A DNA stretch of 44,121 nt, taken from assembly GCA_031363085.1 (NCBI GenBank), contig JANLTU010000074.1:1-44121 (forward strand), given 5' to 3'. How positions within the stretch are numbered: position 1 is the first letter of the stretch; every line of letters begins with the position of its first letter. The position numbers and the translations under genes are program-made. Positions 1-8,369 of this stretch are shown in pieces. The notes below the pieces were generated by a model, which searched no databases, was not told the DNA's origin, and saw only the letters and a program-made list of their open reading frames with translations. Source of the stretch: UBA6921 sp031363085. GTDB taxonomy: Bacteria > Pseudomonadota > Gammaproteobacteria > SG8-11.

Positions 1-1098
1 CGCTTCCCGATTGGCATCAGTTTTCCGGCAGGGTCAGGTCTGGTCGCGTTCGCCGCTGCGCTGGGCGTAATGCCGCTCGATATGCCGGAGTCGGTGCTGG
101 TGCGCTTCAAAGGCCAGATGCAACCCGGAGTGACCTTGCGCGATCTGGTCAACGCGATTCCCTACGTCGCGTTGCAACGGGGTCTATTGACGCTGGACAA
201 GAAGGGCAAGAAAAATGTCTACTCCGGGCGCGTGCTGGAAATCGAAGGGCTGCCCGATTTGAAAGTGGAGCAGGCGTTTGAACTGGCCGACGCCAGTGCC
301 GAGCGTTCCGCCAATGGCTGCACAGTGCGCCTCAACAAAGAACCGATCATTGAGTATCTCAACTCCAACATCACGCTGATGAAGTGGATGATCGGCAGCG
401 GCTATCAGGACGCGCGCACCTTGCAGCGTCGTATTGAGGCGATGGACGCGTGGCTGACAAATCCGGAGTTGCTGCAAGCGGATGCCGACGCGCAGTACGC
501 GCAGATTATTGAAATCGATCTGGCTGAAATCAAAGAGCCATTGCTCGCCTGCCCAAATGATCCGGACGACATCAAGCCGCTGTCGCAGGTCGCGGGGAGT
601 CACGTTGATGAAGTATTCATCGGCTCGTGCATGACCAACATCGGCCACTACCGCGCCGCCGGCAAAGTGCTGGAAAAATCCGGCCGGGTACCGACCACCT
701 TGTGGGTCGCACCGCCGACCAAGATGGACCAGCAGCAACTCACCGAGGAAGGGTACTATTCTATTTTTGGTCAAGCCGGGGCACGTATGGAGTTGCCCGG
801 TTGCTCGCTGTGCATGGGTAACCAAGCACGCGTCGCCGATAATGCCACTGTCGTTGCCACCGCCACACGCAACTTTCCCAACCGCTTGGGCAAAGGTGCC
901 AACGTATATTTATCGTCTGCCGAAGTGGCCGCCGTCACCGCTAAACTCGGTCGTCTTCCGACGCTGGCCGAATACCAGGACAGCATGCGTGGTCTGCAAC
1001 CGTTAAGCGCGGAAATTTATCGCTACCTGAACTTCCACCAGATGGAAGTTTACAAAGCGGTGGCGCAGAAGGTGATACCGATTACAGCGGTGCGTTAG
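1..1098 (+). CDS. acnB: Aconitate hydratase B, C-terminal part (5' truncated by window edge)
   Basis: The reading frame is open from base 1 and the first residues already match the AcnB core, so the gene starts upstream of the window. About 365 C-terminal residues remain of a protein that is usually near 860. AcnB isomerises citrate to isocitrate in the TCA cycle and, in many Proteobacteria, also handles 2-methylcitrate. The three 4Fe-4S cluster ligands are present: one Cys in GSCMTNIGHY (fragment residue 210) and a CxxC pair in PGCSLCMGN (268 and 271). The PAGSGLVAF and MPESVLVRFKG segments are typical of AcnB rather than AcnA. No frameshift is seen. Identification is secure; the missing N-terminus cannot be judged. 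Confidence 0.97.
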   Translation, partial: RFPIGISFPAGSGLVAFAAALGVMPLDMPESVLVRFKGQMQPGVTLRDLVNAIPYVALQRGLLTLDKKGKKNVYSGRVLEIEGLPDLKVEQAFELADASAERSANGCTVRLNKEPIIEYLNSNITLMKWMIGSGYQDARTLQRRIEAMDAWLTNPELLQADADAQYAQIIEIDLAEIKEPLLACPNDPDDIKPLSQVAGSHVDEVFIGSCMTNIGHYRAAGKVLEKSGRVPTTLWVAPPTKMDQQQLTEEGYYSIFGQAGARMELPGCSLCMGNQARVADNATVVATATRNFPNRLGKGANVYLSSAEVAAVTAKLGRLPTLAEYQDSMRGLQPLSAEIYRYLNFHQMEVYKAVAQKVIPITAVR

Positions 1099-1112
1099 GG
1101 CGCGCGGGAGAG

Positions 1113-1136
1113 AGGGGCGCGGTGAAGCGCGCCCCT
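1113..1136. repeat. GC-rich stem-loop behind acnB
   Basis: A 9-bp perfect stem (1113-1121 with 1128-1136) closes a 6-nt loop just after the acnB stop. No T-run follows on either side, so it is not a clear intrinsic terminator. It may stabilise the acnB 3' end or be one of the palindromic repeats seen elsewhere in the window. Confidence 0.5.
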
Positions 1137-1195
1137 ACTGGCATTGATAAATGCCGCTGCGCTGCCGACCACGTGCAAACGCAAGCGGCTTGCGC

Positions 1196-1336
1196 CTATT
1201 TCTTTTTCGGCAAGTGTTGCAGTGCGGCCAGAATAGCGGCCGGTTCCATGCGCTTTTTGTAGTCCGAATCGGCGAACACCGCGCGTACGATTCCGGCCTG
1301 ATCGATCACAAAAATACCCGGAATAGGCAAGCCTAA
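1196..1336 (-). pseudogene. Peroxiredoxin-like (AhpC/TSA) gene, 3' fragment
   Basis: Only the last 45 or so residues of a thioredoxin-fold peroxiredoxin-like protein remain. They read LGLPIPGIFVIDQAGIVRAV, then a DSDYKKRMEP segment and an ILAAL helix before the stop. In this family the 'LP(I/V)PxxFVIDxxG' strand and the following 'D.DY..R.EP..ILAAL' helix form the C-terminal end. The N-terminal catalytic Cys region is absent. The frame runs on to 1456, but beyond about 1336 the residues stop resembling the family and the opposite strand becomes a LysR gene. The break therefore lies near 1336-1345. Family call fairly confident; no function expected. Confidence 0.7.
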
Positions 1337-1337
1337 T

Positions 1338-1907
1338 CGACGGCACGGTTGATTTGTTGGCCGAGCGCATTGACGTTGCATTGCGACTTGGGCCGCTTGC
1401 AGATTCCGCCTATATTGTCCATCGGCTGTGTCCGATGGACTTCGTGGTTTGTGCAAGCCCGCGTTATATCGAGCAGCAGGGGGCTTGCGAACACCGCAGG
1501 AGCTCCAGCAGCGCGACTGTCTGTTGTTTCCGATGGCCAGTTACAACACGCAGTGGCACTTTAGAAATGCCAAAGGCGCAGTGATTGATGCGCCGGTGCA
1601 CGGACGCTGCACCATCTCCAACGCACTTGCCCTGAAGCAGTGTGCAGTCGCCGACATGGGCGTCACATTGTTACCGCAGTGGGTGGTGGGTGAGAAATTG
1701 CGTGCGGGATCGTTAGTCGATCTCTTTCCTCAGCACCACCAGGTCACGCCCACCGATTTTGAAACTGCCGCATGGTTGCCGTACCCATTGCGCCACTATT
1801 TGCCGCTAAAAGTGCGAGTGTTTGTCGATTTTCTCAAACAAAAATTTCAGGATGCGCCACCTTGGAAGGTGAGTGCACAGAGGCGCCGTATGCCAACCAA
1901 AAAATGA
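1338..1907 (+). pseudogene. LysR-type regulator, 5'-truncated and frameshifted
   Basis: This is the effector-binding domain of a LysR-family regulator without its N-terminal helix-turn-helix. One frame gives VDLLAERIDVALRLGPLADS, the entry to the substrate-binding domain. After a G-run near 1479-1483 the homology moves to another frame, giving GGLRTPQELQQRDCLLFP and then GRCTISNALALKQCAVADMG, up to a stop at 1907. A single-base change in the G-run explains the shift. About 190 residues are recoverable of the family's usual 300. Beginning back to back with the peroxiredoxin fragment, it looks like the other half of a divergent regulator/target pair whose shared intergenic region has been deleted. 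Confidence 0.78.
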
Positions 1908-1987
1908 GCGGCGCCGGTGATGATTTTTCGGAATAGGAATTTTACGTTTACATCCATTGTGTAAATTCACTACTTGATGTTGCCGCG

Positions 1988-2018
1988 CTGCCCGCTATTA
2001 TTAGCGGGCAGTTTTTTT
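1988..2018 (+). terminator. Intrinsic terminator
   Basis: A 10-bp perfect stem (1988-1997 with 2002-2011) closes a 4-nt loop and is followed by seven T. It lies 80 bases behind the LysR remnant and in front of the DUF3015 gene, isolating the latter. Confidence 0.88.
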
Positions 2019-2062
2019 GAACGGTGTTCATCTACAACAATCACTTAACTTTGAGGTCAACT

Positions 2063-2554
2063 ATGAAAAGGAATATCACTCTGGGAGTCATTCTTGCTCT
2101 TGCGCCGGTTAGCATGGTTTTAGCGGCATCCAATAACGTTGGTTGTGGTGTTGGCTCCATTATATTTAAAGGCCAGTCTGGTGTTGCGCCGCAAATCTTG
2201 GCCGTGACCACGAACGGCACGATGGGCAACCAAACGTTCGGTATTACTTCCGGAACCTTGGGTTGTGCGAGCGATGGTGTGGTCGATACCCCCGCTAAAG
2301 TCTCCATGTTCATCGACACCAACATGGACAAACTGGCGCAAGACATGTCCGTCGGCAGCGGTGAAACGTTGAACTCGCTTGCTGATCTCATTGGCATTGA
2401 AGATTCCGCCAAGACACGCTTTTTCAGCATGACCAAGGCACACTTTGGCGAGATCGTTTCTTCGGATCGTGTTGTCGCTCAAGATGTCATGGCTGCTTTG
2501 AATCGTCTGCTGGCAGCCGATCAAGACTTGGCTATTTACGCTCGCTTGGGTTAA
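2063..2554 (+). CDS. DUF3015 family exported protein
   Basis: This 163-residue protein has a Sec signal peptide (MKRNITLGVILALAPVSMVLA, split by a KR n-region and hydrophobic core, with cleavage expected after VLA). It is followed by a mature domain with 'GCGVGSIIFKGQ' and 'GTLGCASDG', the two Cys-containing signatures of the DUF3015 family. The two mature cysteines could form a disulfide. An upstream GTG at 2024 keeps the frame open, but the ATG at 2063 has a Shine-Dalgarno (GAGGT) and starts directly at the signal peptide, so it is preferred. The gene is monocistronic, with terminators on both sides. DUF3015 proteins are periplasmic or envelope proteins with no established activity. Confidence 0.87.
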   Translation: MKRNITLGVILALAPVSMVLAASNNVGCGVGSIIFKGQSGVAPQILAVTTNGTMGNQTFGITSGTLGCASDGVVDTPAKVSMFIDTNMDKLAQDMSVGSGETLNSLADLIGIEDSAKTRFFSMTKAHFGEIVSSDRVVAQDVMAALNRLLAADQDLAIYARLG

Positions 2555-2570
2555 TTGTTCTTGTGATGAT

Positions 2571-2605
2571 AAAAGCGCCCGGTGCAATGCACTGGGCGCT
2601 TTTTT
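2571..2605 (+). terminator. Intrinsic terminator of the DUF3015 gene
   Basis: The A-tract plus GCGCCC (2571-2580) pairs with GGGCGC plus T-tract (from 2594). The stem ends only 18 bases before the start codon of the next gene, leaving almost no room for a separate promoter downstream. Part of the T-tract can pair with the leading A-tract, so it may work in both directions. Confidence 0.88.
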
Positions 2606-2623
2606 ATGTGTGTCGGTGAAAAA

Positions 2624-4537
2624 ATGCGCACGATATTTCGAATCCTGTGCGCTCTTGGGGCGCTGTGCTGTCATGCGGTGCATGCATCCAACGAAGATTA
2701 CCCTGCCGAATTAATCAAGGCCGCGCACCTGCAAAATCTTGCCGAGACGGCGCAATGGCGTGCGTTGCTGCATTACCGTACCAATGCCTGGACGCGTGGC
2801 GTCACCGGGCAGGCCGACGATGCCAAGTTTTATCTCGCCGTTGACGGCAAAACCAATCCAAACGCCGAGCTTGCGGCGACACTGCGCGCGTTTTTTGCGC
2901 CGTCAATCATTGAGACTGATACGACGCAGCATCCGCAGTGTCTTTTCGTCGGGCGTTATCATTGGTTGAAACAAGCGCTGCATTTCGACGCGCAACGTTT
3001 GCCCGAACAAACCTGCCCGCGTTTTTCAGCATGGCGTGCGGCGTTGCAACCCGACATGCTCACCTTGGTATTTCCGGCCGCCTACATCAACAATCCGTCG
3101 TCGATGTTCGGCCACACCTTGTTGCGTGTCGATGCCGTCGGGCAAAACGAGCAATCGCGACTGCTGGCCTATGCCATCAACTACGCCGCTAATCCGCAAG
3201 GCGAGGGCGGTGTCACGTTCATTTTGAAAAGTCTGGTCGGGCTGTATCCCGGCTTGTTTTCAATTTCGCCGTATTACGTGAAGGTGAAGGAATACAGTCA
3301 CCTGGAAAATCGCGACATCTGGGAATACCAACTGAATTTCACCGCCGACGAGATCGACCGCTTGCTGATGCATGCATGGGAACTGGGGCAGGTGCGCTTC
3401 GATTATTATTTTTTCGACGAGAACTGCGCCTACCACCTGCTGTCATTGTTTGAAGCGGCACGTCCAAGCTTGGAGTTCACACGCCGTTTCCACGGCTGGG
3501 TCATCCCGACGGAGACGCTGCGTGCATTGGCGGAAGAAGCAGGCATGGTGCGCAAGATCGTGTATCGGCCTGCCGACAACACGCGGCTGCGTTTTCAGCT
3601 TGGGCAATTAAATGACAACGAACAAGACTGGGTCGCGGCGCTGGCCGCCGGTGAACGCGTTGCGGACGATCCCGGGTTTACGCGGCAGCCGAGCGAACGG
3701 CAAAGTGTCGCACTGGAAGCGGCGTACAAATATCTGCGCCATCAATACACGGCCGGCGATGTTGATGCCGATTCCTCCGCGCGCCGCTCGCGTGAGCTGC
3801 TGCTGGCCCGCAGTCGGTTACCGGAAATGCGTGACAGCGCGACTCCGCCCACCCCGCAGGCGGCGCCGGATCGCGGTCACGGCACGGTGCGTCTGGCGCT
3901 GGCTGCGAGAGTAGAGAATTCACTTGATGTATATGAAGTCAAGGTGCGGCCCGCCTACCACGATTTATTGGACCCGCAAGGTGGTTACACGCGCGGCGCG
4001 CAGATTAATTTTATGGATCTGGGTCTGCGTCATGTTGAAGGATCCAATCGACTGGAGTTAAACGAACTGACTGTCATCGATATTTTTTCGTTGTTCCCGC
4101 GCGATCAGTTTTTTCATCCGATCTCCTGGAAAATTAGCACCGGTTACACGCATGTCGGAGCGCCGGGCGAAGTGCCCATTGCGCTGTATCGCACACATGG
4201 TGGTGCGGGTTTGGCATGGTCGCTTGCGAATCATACACAGGTCTACGGATTCGCGGAGGTCACGGCGGATATCAGCGGCAATCTGGATAAGCGCTATGCG
4301 GTGGGTGGCGGCGCCAGTGTTGGCCTGTATGCAAATCCACTGGACGCGTGGCAAGTGCATTTCATCGCTCAAGCGCAAGAACTGCGCTTCGGTGCTCGGC
4401 ATCGCGAAGAGTTCATGATGTTGGAACAAAGCTTTGCGTTGGGACAGCAACAGGCCATTCGAGTCAGTGTCAAACGCGAACGCGTCTGGAATTCAACTTG
4501 GTCTACGGTGATGCTCGGATGGCATACCTATTGGTGA
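2624..4537 (+). CDS. DUF4105 (Lnb-type periplasmic domain) protein with C-terminal barrel-like region
   Basis: This 637-residue exported protein has a signal peptide (MRTIFRILCALGALCCHAVH core) and then a DUF4105 domain at about residues 110-290. The domain shows NNPSSMFGHTLLRVD, YAINYAAN and FFDENCAYHLLSLFE. The His of FGHT and the Cys of ENCAYH are the invariant pair of this family and candidate catalytic residues. In Bacteroides a DUF4105 protein (Lnb) has been linked to lipoprotein N-acylation; whether that holds here is unknown. From about residue 400, alternating hydrophobic strands suggest an outer-membrane barrel or beta-sheet module. The frame is open from 2582, inside the preceding terminator; ATG 2624, next to GGTGA and the signal peptide, is the better start. 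The 3' end overlaps the next gene by 19 bases. Confidence 0.85.
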   Translation: MRTIFRILCALGALCCHAVHASNEDYPAELIKAAHLQNLAETAQWRALLHYRTNAWTRGVTGQADDAKFYLAVDGKTNPNAELAATLRAFFAPSIIETDTTQHPQCLFVGRYHWLKQALHFDAQRLPEQTCPRFSAWRAALQPDMLTLVFPAAYINNPSSMFGHTLLRVDAVGQNEQSRLLAYAINYAANPQGEGGVTFILKSLVGLYPGLFSISPYYVKVKEYSHLENRDIWEYQLNFTADEIDRLLMHAWELGQVRFDYYFFDENCAYHLLSLFEAARPSLEFTRRFHGWVIPTETLRALAEEAGMVRKIVYRPADNTRLRFQLGQLNDNEQDWVAALAAGERVADDPGFTRQPSERQSVALEAAYKYLRHQYTAGDVDADSSARRSRELLLARSRLPEMRDSATPPTPQAAPDRGHGTVRLALAARVENSLDVYEVKVRPAYHDLLDPQGGYTRGAQINFMDLGLRHVEGSNRLELNELTVIDIFSLFPRDQFFHPISWKISTGYTHVGAPGEVPIALYRTHGGAGLAWSLANHTQVYGFAEVTADISGNLDKRYAVGGGASVGLYANPLDAWQVHFIAQAQELRFGARHREEFMMLEQSFALGQQQAIRVSVKRERVWNSTWSTVMLGWHTYW

Positions 4538-5364
4538 TCGTACGCATACTGGGCCTGCTGGCGATTTTCGCGAGCACCGGCTGCGCGCGTTTTTTCTTCA
4601 TGCCCACGCATGAGTTTGTGCGTACGCCAACAGAAATTGGTTTGGATTATGAGGACGTGTATTTCAATGCGGCGGACGGTGTGCGCTTGCACGGCTGGTG
4701 GTTGCCCGCTGAAACACTTGCGCAGGGCACGGTGGTATTTTTCCACGGCAATGCGGAAAACATCAGCACGCATATCGGCAGTGTCTATTGGTTGCCGGCG
4801 GCGGGGTTTAATGTGTTCATGCCAGATTACCGGGGTTACGGTTGGTCGCAGGGTGAGCCGTCGCTGCCGGGTATTCATGCGGACGCCCTCGCGGCTTTGC
4901 AGGTGGTGATGCAGCGTCGCGACATCGACACGTCGCGGGTGGTCGTGCTTGGCCAAAGCCTGGGTGCGGCGGTGTCGATCTACGCGGTTGCGCACAGTCC
5001 TGAGCGGGTGCGCATTAAGGCTTTGATCGTCGACAGCGTATTCGCCAGTCACCGGCAGATTACCCGGGAAAAACTCGGTGCCTTGTGGCTGACGTGGTCG
5101 TTGCAGTGGCCGTTGGCGTTGACGGTCAGCGATGAGTTCAGCCCGCTGAAGGCCATCGCGAATATCGCGCCGGTGCACTTGTTAATGATGCACGGCGCCG
5201 CCGACCAAGTGATTCCACTCGAACATACGCGCCAAGTGTTTGCAATGGCAAACCCACCCAAGGCGCTGTGGGAAATTCCGAACGCACAACATATTCAGGC
5301 ATTGCAGGAGGTAGCAATACGGCGACGCCTCGTCGCGTATCTGTTGGATGTGCTGCGCGAATAA
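4519..5364 (+). CDS. Alpha/beta hydrolase, probably membrane-anchored or lipoprotein
   Basis: The 281-residue protein begins with a hydrophobic segment ending in ASTGCARFFF. The Cys may be a lipidation site, although the -3 residue is not a Leu. It shows the hydrolase fold: VVFFHGNAENIS (oxyanion loop), DYRGYGWSQG, the nucleophile elbow GQSLGAAVS, then MHGAAD and the late His in NAQHIQA, completing a Ser-Asp-His triad. This layout fits the YfhR/BEM46-like peptidase_S9-related group. The frame is open from 4348, but the ATG at 4519, overlapping the DUF4105 stop, is where the hydrophobic leader begins. The overlap implies translational coupling and a shared envelope role. Substrate unknown. Confidence 0.9.
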   Translation: MAYLLVIVRILGLLAIFASTGCARFFFMPTHEFVRTPTEIGLDYEDVYFNAADGVRLHGWWLPAETLAQGTVVFFHGNAENISTHIGSVYWLPAAGFNVFMPDYRGYGWSQGEPSLPGIHADALAALQVVMQRRDIDTSRVVVLGQSLGAAVSIYAVAHSPERVRIKALIVDSVFASHRQITREKLGALWLTWSLQWPLALTVSDEFSPLKAIANIAPVHLLMMHGAADQVIPLEHTRQVFAMANPPKALWEIPNAQHIQALQEVAIRRRLVAYLLDVLRE

Positions 5365-5368
5365 ACGC

Positions 5369-6223
5369 TTATGTTGTCCCACGTGTGTTAGCCGCACGAC
5401 GCACCGGAGCCGGTGGGGCAGTTTTTTCCGCCGCAGGGACATCGGCATTCGTAAGCATCTTGACCTGGGTCGGAGCAGCGCGCTCGCCGACCGCGCAGCC
5501 TTTTTCACAACGCAGTTTTTGAAAACGAAATTCCGGAAAATCGTGTGCCCAGAGTGCAAGTGTGGCGACGTCGTCGGGGCGGTGGGTGTTGTTGACAATG
5601 ATGCTGGACTGGCTGGTTAGCCGTGAGCGCAGTAGAAACAACGCGGGGTAACGCGCGTATTTCTGTGCGGCGGAGTTTGGTCCGTTGATCACCATCAAGT
5701 CGATGGCGGTGTTGGGTAAATCACTCAGCGCATACCAATTGAACTGATTGCCGTTCAAGGTGTACTGGACCAGCTCGGCATAAATCACCGTAGCCCATTC
5801 GGTCAGGCCGTGCTCGTCTAACCAGCGATAGGTTTTGTTGGCGCTGTCGTGGTCTTGGTCCAGGCTGTACACATGGCCATAACCGTTTTTGCTCATCGCT
5901 TTCGCCAGTACCACGGTGGTGGCGCCGCTGCCGCATTCCACCACATATTGCGGGCGGCGACGGCTCACATGTTGGGCCAGTTCACGCAAGAAGTCGGGCG
6001 AAACATGATTGCCGCGCAAGCGCGGCAATGCTCGGTCAAATCCCAATTCCTGATGCAGCGATTCGAAGGCTTCAAGCTGGCTGTACAAATTGTCCATGTC
6101 GCGCTTGGTTGCGGCGTTCAGCCCAACCATACGCAGGCTGCGCAGCTTCGCTAGAAGAACACCGATAAGTACGATCAAGACAACGGCCAGAACCACGAGC
6201 AGCACTGGGATGGCTTGTGACAT
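5369..6223 (-). CDS. Membrane-anchored class I SAM-dependent methyltransferase-like protein
   Basis: The 284-residue protein has a single N-terminal transmembrane helix (about residues 6-24, IPVLLVVLAVVLIVLIGVLL) followed by a Rossmann-type domain. Its motif I is YVVECGSGATTVVLAKAM, followed by acidic motif II HVYSLDQDHD and a motif IV-like DLMVINGPN. This matches the Methyltransf_24 type. The C-terminus is Pro/Ala-rich and probably disordered. The ATG at 6223 is chosen over the longer frame (to 6289) because AGAGGA lies about 9 bases upstream and the TM helix follows at once. It converges on the hydrolase gene with four bases between the stops. The methyl acceptor cannot be deduced. Confidence 0.8.
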   Translation of the reverse strand: MSQAIPVLLVVLAVVLIVLIGVLLAKLRSLRMVGLNAATKRDMDNLYSQLEAFESLHQELGFDRALPRLRGNHVSPDFLRELAQHVSRRRPQYVVECGSGATTVVLAKAMSKNGYGHVYSLDQDHDSANKTYRWLDEHGLTEWATVIYAELVQYTLNGNQFNWYALSDLPNTAIDLMVINGPNSAAQKYARYPALFLLRSRLTSQSSIIVNNTHRPDDVATLALWAHDFPEFRFQKLRCEKGCAVGERAAPTQVKMLTNADVPAAEKTAPPAPVRRAANTRGTT

Positions 6224-6443
6224 GGTGCGATTTCCTCTTGTCAGTAGGCAATTGCGTGTTACTTCGCCGCGAATAGGCCGCCCGATCATAACCGAGAAAA
6301 CTTAAGCCACCGTTGAGACGGAAAGGTGAGGAAAAAATACGGCGCAGAGGGCGTGCGAAAACTTGCAAAGCGAATCTCATAATGAAAATAAGAGAACGCT
6401 TATATTTTTCTGCTCCACACACTTAACACACCGAGGTCGCATC

Positions 6444-6737
6444 ATGCAGGATTTAACACGCGCAGCATTGATTATCCTAGCGGGTTTTTTAGCATTACCG
6501 GCGCTTGCCGAGGACAAGCTGGTGACACTCTTGGTGCCCGACATGACGTGTGCGGCCTGTCCGACCGACGTTCGGCTTGCGCTTACCCGGATGGAAGGTG
6601 TGATGACGGTTGAGGTGCGTTCAGAGGTTCAGGAAGCGGTCGTTAAATACGACGCAAGCAAGACCAGCGTGGAAGATCTGATCGATATCGTTGCGCTGGC
6701 CGGGTATCCCGCCACAGTGAAGCGCAAAACGCGCTGA
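6444..6737 (+). CDS. MerP-like heavy-metal-associated (HMA) domain protein, exported
   Basis: The 97-residue protein has a signal peptide (ALIILAGFLALPALAED, cleavage after LALPALA) followed by one HMA ferredoxin-like domain carrying the metal site MTCAACPTDV (CxxC). Such proteins bind Hg(II) or Cu(I) in the periplasm. MerP normally works with a MerT permease, but no merT, merA or copper ATPase is present nearby, so this is an orphan. The sequence DMTCAACPTDVRLAL is MerP-like rather than CopZ-like. The ATG at 6444 follows GAGGT; upstream in-frame codons lack one. It is divergent from the methyltransferase-like gene across about 220 bp. Confidence 0.87.
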   Translation: MQDLTRAALIILAGFLALPALAEDKLVTLLVPDMTCAACPTDVRLALTRMEGVMTVEVRSEVQEAVVKYDASKTSVEDLIDIVALAGYPATVKRKTR

Positions 6738-6798
6738 AGGGAGTACGCCATCGTGCTCAGGTTGAGCGAAGCTTTATCTCAATAACCGCAGCACACCG

Positions 6799-6832
6799 CG
6801 AAAACGCAACGTACACGCGTATCGCGTTTTCG
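6799..6832. repeat. Inverted repeat between the HMA gene and gltX
   Basis: A perfect 9-bp inverted repeat (6799-6807 with 6824-6832) has a 16-nt loop. It could end transcription of the HMA gene, but there is no long T-run after it, so the role is uncertain. Confidence 0.45.
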
Positions 6833-6887
6833 TGTTCCCTTCGCGCCCTGCTAAACTACCGGCTGGTTAGTTTTTCAGGATGAGCCG

Positions 6888-8306
6888 ATGACCCTCCGCA
6901 CCCGTTTTGCTCCCAGCCCTACCGGTTATCTGCATATTGGCGGTGCGCGCATCGCGCTGTACTCGTGGCTGTATGCGCGCAAGCACGGCGGCGCCTTTAT
7001 ATTGCGTATCGAAGACACCGACCTTGAGCGTTCCACCGCCGAGTCGGTGAATGCGATTCTGGAAGGCATGACTTGGCTCGGATTGGAATACGACGAAGGT
7101 CCTTTCTATCAAACACAGCACTTTCCGCGTTACAAGGAAGTCATTGACCGGATGCTCAACGAGGGCACGGCCTATCATTGCTACTGTTCGAAGGAGCGGC
7201 TCGAAGCTCTGCGCAATGAACAGATGGCGAGCAAGGAAAAGCCACGTTACGACGGCAAATGCCGGCTTGGTGTTGCCACTCCCCCCAAGGATATTCCGCC
7301 GGTAGTGCGCTTCAAAAATCCCATCGACGGTGAAACCGTGGTCGAGGATTTGATCAAAGGCCGTGTCGTATTCAAGAACAGCGAGCTGGACGATCTCATC
7401 ATTGCACGTTCTGATGGTACGCCAACCTACAATTTCACCGTCGTCGTCGACGACATGGACATGAAAATCTCGCACGTGATCCGTGGCGACGACCACCTGA
7501 ACAACACGCCACGCCAGATGACCATGCTCAAGGCGCTCGGCTACACACCGCCAATGTACGCGCATGCGCCCATGATCCTGGCTGCGGATGGCTCGCGCCT
7601 ATCCAAACGCCATGGCTCGGTGAGTGTCATGCAGTACCGCGACGAGGGGTTTCTGCCTGAGGCACTACTCAATTATCTGGTTCGGCTCGGCTGGTCACAT
7701 GGCGACCAGGAGATTTTTTCCATGGAGGAAATGATCCAGCTTTTCGAAGTCACAAACGTGCACCGCTCGGCTGCGGCTTTCAATCCCGAAAAACTGCTGT
7801 GGCTCAATCAGCAGTACATCAAAACCAGCAGCCCGGAACATGTCGCGCGGCATTTGAGTTGGCACTTAAGCAAACGCGACATCGACCCAAGTGCTGGGCC
7901 GGATATTGTGGCCGTGGTGAAAATTCATCAGGAGCGCGCCAAGACGTTGGTCGAATTGGCCGACAGTGTGGTGTGTTTTTACAAGGATTTCAGCACCTAC
8001 GAAGAAAAAGCCGCGACCAAGCACTTCAGCAAAGACGGGGTTCCGGTATTGCATGCACTGCGCGAACACCTAGCGACATTGGAACCGTGGACGCCGCAGG
8101 AAATTCACCGTGTGATCGGCGCCGTGGCAGAAAAGCATGGCATGAACATGGGCAAGCTGGCGCAACCGCTGCGTGTCGCGCTGACCGGGACGGCGGTGTC
8201 ACCGCCGATTGATGTCACGACTCACTTGATCGGCAAGGCGCGCGTACTGACGCGGATCGAGCAGGCGCTGCGGCACATCGAAGGGCGAGTGTCATCACAG
8301 GTTTGA
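6888..8306 (+). CDS. gltX: Glutamyl-tRNA synthetase
   Basis: This 472-residue class I aminoacyl-tRNA synthetase charges tRNA-Glu. The HIGH signature is YLHIGGAR at residues 14-21, and the KMSKS signature is LSKRHG at 238-243. RFAPSPTG at the N-terminus and the GDDHLNNTPRQ block are diagnostic of GluRS. The length and the C-terminal anticodon-binding helical region are normal for the bacterial enzyme. The ATG at 6888 follows CAGGATGAGCCG, giving a GGA-type ribosome site. A tRNA-Glu gene lies 11 kb downstream but is not linked in an operon. Confidence 0.97.
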   Translation: MTLRTRFAPSPTGYLHIGGARIALYSWLYARKHGGAFILRIEDTDLERSTAESVNAILEGMTWLGLEYDEGPFYQTQHFPRYKEVIDRMLNEGTAYHCYCSKERLEALRNEQMASKEKPRYDGKCRLGVATPPKDIPPVVRFKNPIDGETVVEDLIKGRVVFKNSELDDLIIARSDGTPTYNFTVVVDDMDMKISHVIRGDDHLNNTPRQMTMLKALGYTPPMYAHAPMILAADGSRLSKRHGSVSVMQYRDEGFLPEALLNYLVRLGWSHGDQEIFSMEEMIQLFEVTNVHRSAAAFNPEKLLWLNQQYIKTSSPEHVARHLSWHLSKRDIDPSAGPDIVAVVKIHQERAKTLVELADSVVCFYKDFSTYEEKAATKHFSKDGVPVLHALREHLATLEPWTPQEIHRVIGAVAEKHGMNMGKLAQPLRVALTGTAVSPPIDVTTHLIGKARVLTRIEQALRHIEGRVSSQV

Positions 8307-8315
8307 AATAATATA

Positions 8316-8367
8316 TGTAGGGTAGGTACCGCCCACCGAGTTGGCAGGTGGGCGGTACCTACCTACA
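8316..8367. repeat. Long palindromic hairpin between convergent genes
   Basis: The left arm 8316-8337 pairs with the right arm 8347-8367 (21 bp with one bulged G) around a 9-nt loop. It fills the gap between the convergent gltX and GGDEF/EAL genes and ends two bases before the latter's stop. Without a T-run it is not a textbook terminator, but a hairpin of this size could block read-through both ways. Its form (GTAGG...GCCCACC arms) suggests a mobile palindromic repeat. Confidence 0.8.
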
Positions 8368-8369
8368 GG

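Noticed and set aside
184..825. Long minus-strand frame opposite acnB
   Set aside because: A shadow of the acnB coding frame with no recognisable protein and no ribosome site; the plus strand is clearly coding.
4058..4450. Minus-strand frame inside the DUF4105 gene
   Set aside because: Lies wholly opposite a real gene, with composition expected of an antisense frame.
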